Shown piece after piece: positions 19,438 to 27,231 of a DNA stretch of 64,000 bases. Position 1 is the stretch's first letter, and each line of letters starts with the position of its first letter. This DNA is from Candidatus Chloroploca asiatica (GTDB lineage Bacteria; Chloroflexota; Chloroflexia; Chloroflexales; Chloroflexaceae). The stretch is from contig NZ_LYXE01000072.1 of assembly GCF_002532075.1 (NCBI RefSeq), positions 20,829 through 84,828 of the forward strand. Direction: 5' to 3'. The notes beneath the pieces were generated by a model that did no database searches, was not told where the DNA came from, and was given only the letters and a program-made list of their open reading frames with translations. Both the position numbers and the translations under genes were made by a program.

Positions 19438-19485
19438 CGTAAAAACCCGGCCTATCATGCGCAGATAGCCTGCCCCAGGGATGGT

Positions 19486-20715
19486 ATGAGAACTTTTTTA
19501 GCTCGCTTTACAGCCCGCGATGTTTCGCGATGGGCGCTCGTGCTAGCTGCACTCTACATCGTTGGATGGATGATCGTGCAGGCGATGTCAGCCCTGATCC
19601 CCTTTATCTTTGGGGCGATCCTTGCGTATCTCTTTCTTCCATTGGTGAATCAGTTCAACCCCCATATGCCGCGTTGGGCCGCCATCCTGCTAGTCTATCT
19701 GATTGTGCTTGGCTTCGTGGCAGCCTTCTTTGGCTTCCTGGTACCGCCGCTGGTTGATCAGGTTGGGCAACTTATTCGCGCCATCCCCGATATTCAGGTT
19801 ATTCAACGCTGGGTCACAACCCTCATTGATGAGTACGAGCAGTTGCTCGCGAATCTGCCCGAAGGGATGCGCGAGGAGGTGCAAGGCTGGGTAACCGAGA
19901 TTGTGGCCCAGGCGGCCAACACCTTACGTACCAACTTTATCGGTTATGTCCAGGATGTCGGTAATTTCCTGATCGACAGCGTCTTCTCGGTTGTCAATAC
20001 CGTCTCGTTTTTGCTTGGGTTCTTCTTGATCCCCTTCTGGCTCTTTTATGTATTGATGGATCAACAAGAAGGGCGCGATAAGCTTGATCGTTGGTTGCCC
20101 TCGTGGATCCGTACCGATTTCTGGACGGTGCTGACGATTATTGATTATGATTTCAGTGGCTACCTGCGTGGTCAGTTGTTGCTCGGGGCAGCCGTGGGCA
20201 GCGCGGCCGGAGTCGGTTTGCTGGTGCTGAATCTCGTGGGTTTTGAGGTTCCCTATGTGCTGCTGCTCGCCGTGATTGCCGGTGTCACCGAACTTGTTCC
20301 GATCATCGGGCCGATTCTTGGCTCGATTCCGGCGATTTTGCTCGGTTTTCTCGATTCGCCAACGACGGGCATCGCGGTCTTGATCCTCTATGTGGTCATT
20401 CAGCAACTCGAGAACAATTTCCTGGTGCCGCGCATTGTCGGTGAGAGCGTGGGGCTCCATCCGGCAATCCTGATGATCCTGCTGGTTGTGGGGGCGCAAG
20501 TCTTTGGCATTATCGGCGCAATCTTGTCGGCCCCGGTTGGGGCTGTGGCCCGTGACACCTTCAGCTATCTCTATGGTCGGCTGCAAGAACCGCCGCGTGA
20601 GGCCGGGCTGCTTCCCAAACGAATGCACCTCGCCGGGATGCCTCTGCTGGTGATTGGGTCTCAGCCCAAGAGTGTGCCTGAGCAAGAGGCTGCGGAGGAT
20701 GATAAAGAGGCGTAG
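19486..20715 (+). CDS. AI-2E family transporter (PerM-like permease)
   Basis: The 409-residue membrane protein has about eight hydrophobic segments. It shows the family pattern of an N-terminal pair, a soluble helical insert (about 95-165) and the C-terminal motif PIIGPILGSIPAILLGFLDSP followed by QQLENNFLVPRIVG. Members have been linked to autoinducer-2 export or to Na+/H+ exchange, so the substrate cannot be given. A cytoplasmic, charged tail follows. Confidence 0.88.
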   Translation: MRTFLARFTARDVSRWALVLAALYIVGWMIVQAMSALIPFIFGAILAYLFLPLVNQFNPHMPRWAAILLVYLIVLGFVAAFFGFLVPPLVDQVGQLIRAIPDIQVIQRWVTTLIDEYEQLLANLPEGMREEVQGWVTEIVAQAANTLRTNFIGYVQDVGNFLIDSVFSVVNTVSFLLGFFLIPFWLFYVLMDQQEGRDKLDRWLPSWIRTDFWTVLTIIDYDFSGYLRGQLLLGAAVGSAAGVGLLVLNLVGFEVPYVLLLAVIAGVTELVPIIGPILGSIPAILLGFLDSPTTGIAVLILYVVIQQLENNFLVPRIVGESVGLHPAILMILLVVGAQVFGIIGAILSAPVGAVARDTFSYLYGRLQEPPREAGLLPKRMHLAGMPLLVIGSQPKSVPEQEAAEDDKEA

Positions 20716-20716
20716 G

Positions 20717-20776
20717 TTTTAACGCAGAGGCGCAGAGAGGTAGACCAGCTCTGCGCCTCTGAGTCTCTGCGTTAAA
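20717..20776. terminator. Hairpin between convergent genes built from CGCAGAG repeats
   Basis: TTTTAACGCAGAG and CTCTGCGTTAAAA form the outer stem, with inner GCGCAGAG/CTCTGCGC pairing. It separates the AI-2E gene from the HD-GYP gene and can stop transcripts from both sides. Confidence 0.75.
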
Positions 20777-20793
20777 AAGCAGGGCCGCCGAGG

Positions 20794-23700
20794 TCAGGCT
20801 TCTTCGTTGAGGATCCGGAAGAAGAGCTCGACGACCTGCGGATCAAAGTGCGTGGCTGAGAGGCTCGCGAGATGCTCGCGCACGCGGTCTTCAGGCCATG
20901 CCTTGCGGTAGGGGCGATCCGAGCGGAGGGCATCCCAGACATCAACAATCGCAAAGAGGCGTGCTGCCAGCGGGATCGCTTCACCCTTGAGGCCCCGAGG
21001 GTAGCCTGTGCCGTCCCATTTTTCGTGGTGGCAATAAGGGATAGCGAGGGCCGGGCGCAAATAGGTAATGGGCGAGAGCAACTCATAGGCATAGGTCGGG
21101 TGGCGCTTCATAATCTCCCACTCTTCGGGGGTCAGCGGCCCAGGTTTGAGCAAGATCGCATCGGGAATACCCATTTTGCCAATATCGTGGAGCAACGCAC
21201 CCCGGCGAATATGGACAAGTTCCGCATCGCTCATCCCGACGGCACGGGCCAGGTGCAGGGTCAATTCAGTGACCCGCAGCGAATGGCCTTCCGTCTCTTT
21301 ATCACGTAAATCAAGGGCATATGACCAACCCTCGATCGTCTTATCGTAGGCAAGGGCAAGTTCCGTGTTGGCCCGTTGCAGATTTTCAAACATCGTCGCA
21401 TTATCAATAGCAATTGCCGACTGACCGGCAATCACCTCAAGGAAGTTCATCCAGTTCTGATCTTCGGGGATCGGCTTGCGGTCAAAAATCTCGAGCACGC
21501 CTTGCACCTGACCTTTGGCGAGCAGCGGCAACGCCAGGTAATGCGTAAAGCCTTCACGCTCGTAGAAACGGTCACCGACCCAGTTCGTGCCGATCTCCTC
21601 GGCACTATAGGCACGCACAGGGCGCTGCTCGAGTGCAGCCGTGCCCGAGAGTCCGCTCCCAACCTTGACGAGCGAATGTTTGACCGCATTGGTACGAAAA
21701 CCATATCCTGCCGCAAAGCGCAGTTCATGGGAATGGGACTGGAGCAGCAACATAGTTGCCGCAGCGACATCTTGCAGCGCCGTGACCCGGTTGAGGATGA
21801 GATCAAGCGTAATGCTGAGATCCATACTCGATGTAATCGCCATATCAATCATGCGCAGGGCTTGCTGCTGCTCGATCTTCTTGAGCGTTTCGCGGAAGAG
21901 TTCCGCATTATGCAGCGCAATTGCCGTCGTATTGGCAACCCAGGTCAGCAATTCAGCATCGGTCTCGCCAAAACGATTGACCTGACGATCCTGCAGCGCC
22001 AGCACACCAACAACGGCATCCTTGGCGAGCATGGGCACAAAGATGGCTGACTGGATCAGTTCAGCACCTGTATCAGAGAGCGGGGCGTGGATGCGCCTGA
22101 GAGCCTTTTGATAATGAGGAAGAATCACCGGTCGCCGGGTATGGATCGCCTCGCTATGGGTACCCCAACCAGGTGGCTCAAGGGCAACGGAAGGAACGTG
22201 CGTGAGATCTTCCGTTTGACCATCATGGTAGATATGCGCCGGGATGATGATGCGGCTCTCGGCATCATAGCGACTCAACAGAATAGCTTCGACATCAGGA
22301 AAGAGTTTCTGGACGGTCGCCCTGACCGTCGCATAGATCGTCGGCAGATCAAACGTACTCGAGAGATCGCGACCGAGTTGATTGATCAGTGCAAGGTGTT
22401 CAGCGCGCATCTGCGCATCCTGCTGGAGGCGCACCCGATGCAACGAATTGCCAAAAATATCGAGCAAGGTCGCAAAGAGATGGGGGCTATAAGAGGATCC
22501 GCCAGAGACAATTGGTGTTGCAAGGACAAGCACACCCTCAATCAGATTGCTCGACTCGACGACAGCGCAGACACCCCGCCAGCCTGCGGGCATCTGGTGG
22601 CGCAACGAAGCAGCAAGGCGCGGATCGGTCTGAAAATCTTCGACCAGGAGAATCTCGCCAGCATTGATCAAGGTTTCCACGACCTCTTCACCCCGTTCAA
22701 GGGAAGTCAACGGCACATCAGCAAAGTCACCTGACATTGCCATGGGGATGAGTTGATGCGCGTTGAGATCGCGCCAGAGGAAGAAACTGGCCGTAAAACC
22801 CAAGATCGTGCGTGATTTTTCCAGAAAGAGAGCGAGCAACTCACGGTAGGTAGGGACGACGCGAAGCGAACGAACAATCGCATAGACTGCTTCGAGTTCA
22901 TCGAGGCGCTGGCGGGTCACTTTGAGCAACCAGTCTTGCTCAACCACTCCTGCAATCATCTGGTTAATCTGGAGCAATACAGCTTCATCGTCAACGCTAA
23001 ACTCACCTGAAGAAGGACGCGAGAGCATAACACAACCCAGAGACGCGCCATTATTGCCAGGCAGCAAAGAAGCAAGCAGGCCATCCAAGAGCGGACACGG
23101 CGCAGTGTGGCTAACTAGTTGACGCAAGGTCGAGAACTGCTCAAGCTCGGCGTGCGTCAAGCGCACGAGATGGTGATGCGACTTCAAATGAGTCATTACA
23201 ACTGTGGCGAGCTCAACCTGATCTGTCTGTTGACACTGTGCATAGTCAGGAGCGAAGGATGACATAAGCAGAGGATGCGTCAGACTGCGCTGGGCAGCGA
23301 GAAACGTCAGCGCAATCTGGGCACCAATGGCCTCACGGAGCCCATCCGTCAGGATCTGCAATTTCTCTTCCAGAGCCATGGGCGCAGAAATTTCCACACT
23401 CAGGCGGGCAAGAATCTGATTACGCCGGGCATTTTCGGCAATGCGCTGCTCATCTTGTTTGCGTCTGGTAATATCCATCAAGCTCACCAGCACCGTGCCA
23501 GTGTCACTGTCGAGCGAAGGAAAGACCATCGTCTGCAAGACATAGAGGCGTTCGAGGGAAGCTGTCGAGAGCATCATCTCCGTTGCAAAGACGGTCTCGC
23601 CATTAGCAAGGGCGAGTAACTGCTGCACAAAGCCTGGCATGGTTTCGGGGAGGGCAAACTTGGGCGCAATCGACTTGAGCATCTGCGATTTCGACTGCGC

Positions 23701-24534
23701 CTTAAAGATCTTGAGGGTTGCATCATTGACATCAAGGACACGAATCTGATGCAGCGCCTCGTTGACACGGTCGGGATGCTGAGCAAAGTAGGCCTGGAAA
23801 TCAGTAACCCCAGCCTGGCGCAACGCTCTAATCATCGCGATGACTGACGTCCAATCTTCTTCCCAAATCGAAACCGGGACAAACTGAAAGATCGACTGGT
23901 AGCGTGAGCGGATGCGCTTCTGGTCTTCGAGCAGGCTCAGGAGCGTGCGCCGGGCACGTTCGGACTGTTCCAGTTCAACGTGCGCCTGATGTTCCACTTC
24001 GCGGGAGAGTCGATGGCGTTGTTGTTCCGTCAGATCCGTTGCAATGACACAAAACAGGTGCTCGCCATCAGCCAGTTGCACCTCACTCGACGAGAGCAAC
24101 ACCGGCAACTTCACATCGCCATAGCCTTCGAGGAGAAACTCACCACGGCCGCCGCCATAGAGCAGAGACTGAAAGAACTTGCGACTCGTAGGAGTCACCC
24201 AATCTTGCAGGCGTGAAGCCGTTACCCGTTCGGGAAGAGTCATCAGCATCTCGGCGAAACGCCGATTGCAATAGATCACAATGCCTTGCGCACTCACCAA
24301 GAGGGCACCCTCACTCATCGCCTCAATGAGCGTGCGGTAGGTCTGATCGGCTGTTCTGGCAGTAAAGATCTGCTTGCCCCAGGCTCCACTCATCACCAGG
24401 GCATCAACCTTGCGGTCACGAACCGCGCCAATAACCTCTTCGAGTTCAAGCAGACGAGCACGCAGATCGGCATTTTCGTGTTGTAATTGAGCAACGGAAT
24501 CGGCATCAGTGCTCGTGAGGGGCTTATCTTCCAT
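20794..24534 (-). CDS. Multi-PAS/GAF sensor with HD-GYP c-di-GMP phosphodiesterase domain
   Basis: The 1246-residue soluble protein has a coiled-coil start, PAS domains at about 65-180 and 215-360, four GAF-like domains (about 365-530, 545-690, 735-895, 900-1050) and a C-terminal HD-GYP domain. The catalytic motifs are intact: HDIGK, then HHEKWDGTGYP with the GYP signature, then DVWDAL. HD-GYP proteins hydrolyse c-di-GMP. No transmembrane segment is seen, so it should respond to a cytoplasmic cue. The PAS-KaiB gene lies 21 bases upstream on the same strand, so the two form an operon. Confidence 0.9.
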   Translation of the reverse strand: MEDKPLTSTDADSVAQLQHENADLRARLLELEEVIGAVRDRKVDALVMSGAWGKQIFTARTADQTYRTLIEAMSEGALLVSAQGIVIYCNRRFAEMLMTLPERVTASRLQDWVTPTSRKFFQSLLYGGGRGEFLLEGYGDVKLPVLLSSSEVQLADGEHLFCVIATDLTEQQRHRLSREVEHQAHVELEQSERARRTLLSLLEDQKRIRSRYQSIFQFVPVSIWEEDWTSVIAMIRALRQAGVTDFQAYFAQHPDRVNEALHQIRVLDVNDATLKIFKAQSKSQMLKSIAPKFALPETMPGFVQQLLALANGETVFATEMMLSTASLERLYVLQTMVFPSLDSDTGTVLVSLMDITRRKQDEQRIAENARRNQILARLSVEISAPMALEEKLQILTDGLREAIGAQIALTFLAAQRSLTHPLLMSSFAPDYAQCQQTDQVELATVVMTHLKSHHHLVRLTHAELEQFSTLRQLVSHTAPCPLLDGLLASLLPGNNGASLGCVMLSRPSSGEFSVDDEAVLLQINQMIAGVVEQDWLLKVTRQRLDELEAVYAIVRSLRVVPTYRELLALFLEKSRTILGFTASFFLWRDLNAHQLIPMAMSGDFADVPLTSLERGEEVVETLINAGEILLVEDFQTDPRLAASLRHQMPAGWRGVCAVVESSNLIEGVLVLATPIVSGGSSYSPHLFATLLDIFGNSLHRVRLQQDAQMRAEHLALINQLGRDLSSTFDLPTIYATVRATVQKLFPDVEAILLSRYDAESRIIIPAHIYHDGQTEDLTHVPSVALEPPGWGTHSEAIHTRRPVILPHYQKALRRIHAPLSDTGAELIQSAIFVPMLAKDAVVGVLALQDRQVNRFGETDAELLTWVANTTAIALHNAELFRETLKKIEQQQALRMIDMAITSSMDLSITLDLILNRVTALQDVAAATMLLLQSHSHELRFAAGYGFRTNAVKHSLVKVGSGLSGTAALEQRPVRAYSAEEIGTNWVGDRFYEREGFTHYLALPLLAKGQVQGVLEIFDRKPIPEDQNWMNFLEVIAGQSAIAIDNATMFENLQRANTELALAYDKTIEGWSYALDLRDKETEGHSLRVTELTLHLARAVGMSDAELVHIRRGALLHDIGKMGIPDAILLKPGPLTPEEWEIMKRHPTYAYELLSPITYLRPALAIPYCHHEKWDGTGYPRGLKGEAIPLAARLFAIVDVWDALRSDRPYRKAWPEDRVREHLASLSATHFDPQVVELFFRILNEEA

Positions 24535-24555
24535 GATAGTCTCAGATTCCGTGGG

Positions 24556-26229
24556 TTAGAGATCGAGGGCAATGAGCACACGTGCCGTATCAGAGAGATC
24601 ACCAACAATGCGACAGGCAGGCAGCGGTTGCTGACGCACCAGCGTCGGTACCGCAATGATACGCTCTTTTTCGGCAAGCTGAGGTTGCTGATAGAGATCA
24701 ATAATCTCTAATTCATAGCGTCCCTTGAGATATTCTTCACAGATCGCTGTAATATTGGTCACCGCACGGAAGGAATGGGTCGTCATCCCGGTAATATAGA
24801 GACAGAGGATATACTTCTCGTGCTCTTGCGCAACCACAGAGTGGAGATCGACACTTGCATAGCGAGGGGCTTTGCCGGTATCTTGCAGCAGATAGTTGAT
24901 TTCACGCTTGAGAGCGATGATGCGCTCTTCATTATCGAGGGTCAACAGATGCCAGCGTTGCAACTCGTCCAACTGGTTACGCTGTTGTTCCTCGGCCTTC
25001 CGGCGCTCGCTGATATCCTGGAACGCCCCATGCACCAGGATAATCGTACCATCAGCATCGCGGACAGCCTCACCAATAGTGCGCACCCAGACCCGGCGAC
25101 CTTTGGAGGTGATAATCTGCAATTCTTCATCGTAGGGCGTCCCATCGCGGGCGCAGGCCCCGAAGACTTCGGCAATGCGCTCGCGATATTCGGGGGCGTA
25201 ATAGTTGAGGCCCTGATCGACCGAAGGTGAAATCCCAAGGGGTTCTTCGTGGATGAAAGCAACCTCGTCGGACCAGACCACCCGATTATCGCGCAGATCC
25301 ACCGACCAGCCACCGAGACGAGCCATCCGTCCCGCGATGTGCAGGAGGAGGTTCCGATGATACAGATCCGCCTCAGCCTGTTTGCGTTCGGTGATATCGC
25401 GAAAATTAATCAAGAGTGCAGCCACACTCGGCTCGGCAAGGAGATTGGTAAAAGTCGTCTCGATCCAGCGCCACGATCCATCACGGTGCTGAGCGCGATA
25501 CTCAATGGTCGGGTGAAGCTCAGGATGGTTGAGCGCCTGGGTACGTGCCTCAACGACACGGGGCAGATCATCAGGATGCGTCGCCTGGATGGGTTTGAAG
25601 TCAAGCGGTTCAGCTTCACCATAGCCAAAGGTGCGCCAAGCTGAAGGGCTGGCAAAGATCAACGTACCATCTTCTTGGACTAGCACAATACCATCAACCG
25701 CGTGCTCGATCAACGCACGAAAGTGATTTTCACGCAACGCAAGCTGGAGACTGCTCGCCTCGACATAGGCAAGATACGCTTGCTGCGCATCCTCCCGTGC
25801 CTGTTCAGCCAGGATCTGCTGAGTAATATTTTCGTGCGCGGTAATAAGGTGACTACCATCAATAAACCGGGTCACACGCAAACGAAACCAGCGCAACTCG
25901 GTGGGCGAATGGCACGGATAGACGTGGATAAACTCGTCAAGTTCACCTGCGATGACCTCGCGAATACCTTGGGGGATCGTCTCATCACATGCATCGGTGA
26001 GGTTGTAAATATGCGGATCAGGCCGGGATTCGCAGATCGCAAAGTAGTTTGCCCCCAGCCCATAGTTGACTGGAACCGGCGGATTTTCATCGGCGAAGGT
26101 ACACCAGGCCTTATTGACGGCGACAATATTGCCGTTCAGATCCAGGACAGCAATATGGGCGGAAAGACCGTCCAGAGCAGCTTGAATGAAGTCCTGGCCC
26201 TCTGTTGTCACCGAAGATGTCGTGCGCAT
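24556..26229 (-). CDS. Triple-PAS protein with C-terminal KaiB-fold domain
   Basis: The 557-residue protein has three PAS/PAC units (about 12-145, 165-290, 300-420), each with the usual terminal DITERK- or DISERR-type motif, and a short coiled coil. The last about 90 residues match KaiB: YILCLYITGMTTHSFRA, then YELEIIDLYQQPQLAE, the cis-proline region AVPTLVR, and RIVGDLSDTARVLIALDL. There is no histidine kinase or nucleotide cyclase. In cyanobacteria a KaiB-like domain is fused to the N-terminus of the kinase SasA; here it sits at the C-terminus of sensors. GGGAGG supports the start. It is the first gene of an operon with the HD-GYP protein. Confidence 0.87.
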   Translation of the reverse strand: MRTTSSVTTEGQDFIQAALDGLSAHIAVLDLNGNIVAVNKAWCTFADENPPVPVNYGLGANYFAICESRPDPHIYNLTDACDETIPQGIREVIAGELDEFIHVYPCHSPTELRWFRLRVTRFIDGSHLITAHENITQQILAEQAREDAQQAYLAYVEASSLQLALRENHFRALIEHAVDGIVLVQEDGTLIFASPSAWRTFGYGEAEPLDFKPIQATHPDDLPRVVEARTQALNHPELHPTIEYRAQHRDGSWRWIETTFTNLLAEPSVAALLINFRDITERKQAEADLYHRNLLLHIAGRMARLGGWSVDLRDNRVVWSDEVAFIHEEPLGISPSVDQGLNYYAPEYRERIAEVFGACARDGTPYDEELQIITSKGRRVWVRTIGEAVRDADGTIILVHGAFQDISERRKAEEQQRNQLDELQRWHLLTLDNEERIIALKREINYLLQDTGKAPRYASVDLHSVVAQEHEKYILCLYITGMTTHSFRAVTNITAICEEYLKGRYELEIIDLYQQPQLAEKERIIAVPTLVRQQPLPACRIVGDLSDTARVLIALDL

Positions 26230-26331
26230 CCGAGCCTCCCCACCAGCGTCTATAGCTATCTATTATACGTCAGGTGAGTAACGGATGCTAGGGGCATAGC
26301 TTGTGGTGCTTGAGGCTTATATTGGGAGGAA

Positions 26332-26366
26332 GCATAGTTTGCGGGCCAATGGCCCGCAAACTATGC
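26332..26366. terminator. Palindrome behind the 26.4-kb membrane protein gene
   Basis: Perfect 16-base arms, GCATAGTTTGCGGGCC and complement, enclose AAT. It lies five bases beyond the stop of the minus-strand membrane protein gene. There is no T-run. Confidence 0.6.
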
Positions 26367-26371
26367 GCATC

Positions 26372-26803
26372 TCACCGGCGATTGAGCAGTTCGTAGCTCG
26401 TAATTGTCAACAGATAGAAGATGGCATCGGCAGCCAGTTTACCAATAATCGTGCCGAATAAAGGCGAGGGGAAAATCACGAGGGCAAGCGCAAGTACCGC
26501 AGGTCCTACCACTAAGCTGTCAAACAGTTCCGCAGGGCCAAATTCAACCAGCATCGCAGTGAACGTAGCACGCAAAGATCGCCATGACAATCCGCCGCGA
26601 CGCCGGAGATCACGCCAGAAGATGACACTATAAAAACCAAGACTCTCGGCCCAGGTACCAACTAGTGCCGCAAGCAGAACACTGCCACTCCATTCGAGGG
26701 CAAGCAGCGTGCCAATCACGGTTGCAAGAAGGCCAACAGCCTCAGCTGGAAGGTAGCGGTGTAGCCAGACACGTGGTCGGCCGGTCATCTCCATCAGTGC
26801 CAT
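26372..26803 (-). CDS. Unidentified four-helix membrane protein
   Basis: The 143-residue protein has four hydrophobic helices, with charged loops such as FWRDLRRRGG and the ending SYELLNRR. I do not recognise the family. GGGGAG four bases upstream of ATG 26803 supports this start; the longer frame starts at a TTG. It is a single gene between the sensor operon and the Ca-ATPase. Confidence 0.6.
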   Translation of the reverse strand: MALMEMTGRPRVWLHRYLPAEAVGLLATVIGTLLALEWSGSVLLAALVGTWAESLGFYSVIFWRDLRRRGGLSWRSLRATFTAMLVEFGPAELFDSLVVGPAVLALALVIFPSPLFGTIIGKLAADAIFYLLTITSYELLNRR

Positions 26804-26938
26804 AGGTCTCCCCAATGCATTCCAGGTGCGTCACAACAAGGTATGCACTGAGTATAGCTAGCCAGCGACTGATGCGTGTCCCAAACGAGCGCACTTTCTT
26901 CCCAGGTTTGCGTGAGGAAATAGCGGCTGGGTACGCAT

Positions 26939-26995
26939 GACAAGGTTGGGCCGCACAATGGCAGCGTTGCTGCCATCGTGCGACCCAACCTCGTC
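26939..26995. repeat. Long imperfect palindrome
   Basis: GGTTGGGCCGCACAATGGCAGC and its near-complement enclose GTT, inside outer GAC/GTC arms with a few mismatches. It lies just downstream of the 73-residue gene on the minus strand and probably acts as its terminator. It has the same layout as the other dispersed palindromes. Confidence 0.65.
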
Positions 26996-27009
26996 AAAGA
27001 ACCGAGAAC

Positions 27010-27231
27010 CTACTCCGCTCGCTTACGCCCAAAGCGCAGATACGCCAGTGGGCCCACAAAGCTCACGAATGAGGCCAGTGCCCACGCCCAGCGCGGGCCG
27101 TTGACCTGCTCGGGCGGGCGGAAGAAGAGGTCCACCAGCGCGGTCGCCAACAGGCTCAACTGAAGACTCGCGAGTGCGAGAAGGATGCCCCGTTGTTTGG
27201 GCGAAAGGTCGCTCCAAGCCACTTTTTTCAT
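27010..27231 (-). CDS. Small PLDc_N-type membrane protein coupled to the Ca-ATPase
   Basis: The 73-residue protein has two membrane segments (LLALASLQLSLLATALVDLFF and WAWALASFVSFVGPLAYLRF) and ends in the basic FGRKRAE. The layout matches the short phospholipase-D N-terminal-like (PLDc_N) membrane family. Its ATG overlaps the ATPase stop (ATGA), and GGAGG lies inside the ATPase end, so translation is coupled. A role in regulating or assembling the pump is an inference from coupling and size. Confidence 0.7.
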   Translation of the reverse strand: MKKVAWSDLSPKQRGILLALASLQLSLLATALVDLFFRPPEQVNGPRWAWALASFVSFVGPLAYLRFGRKRAE

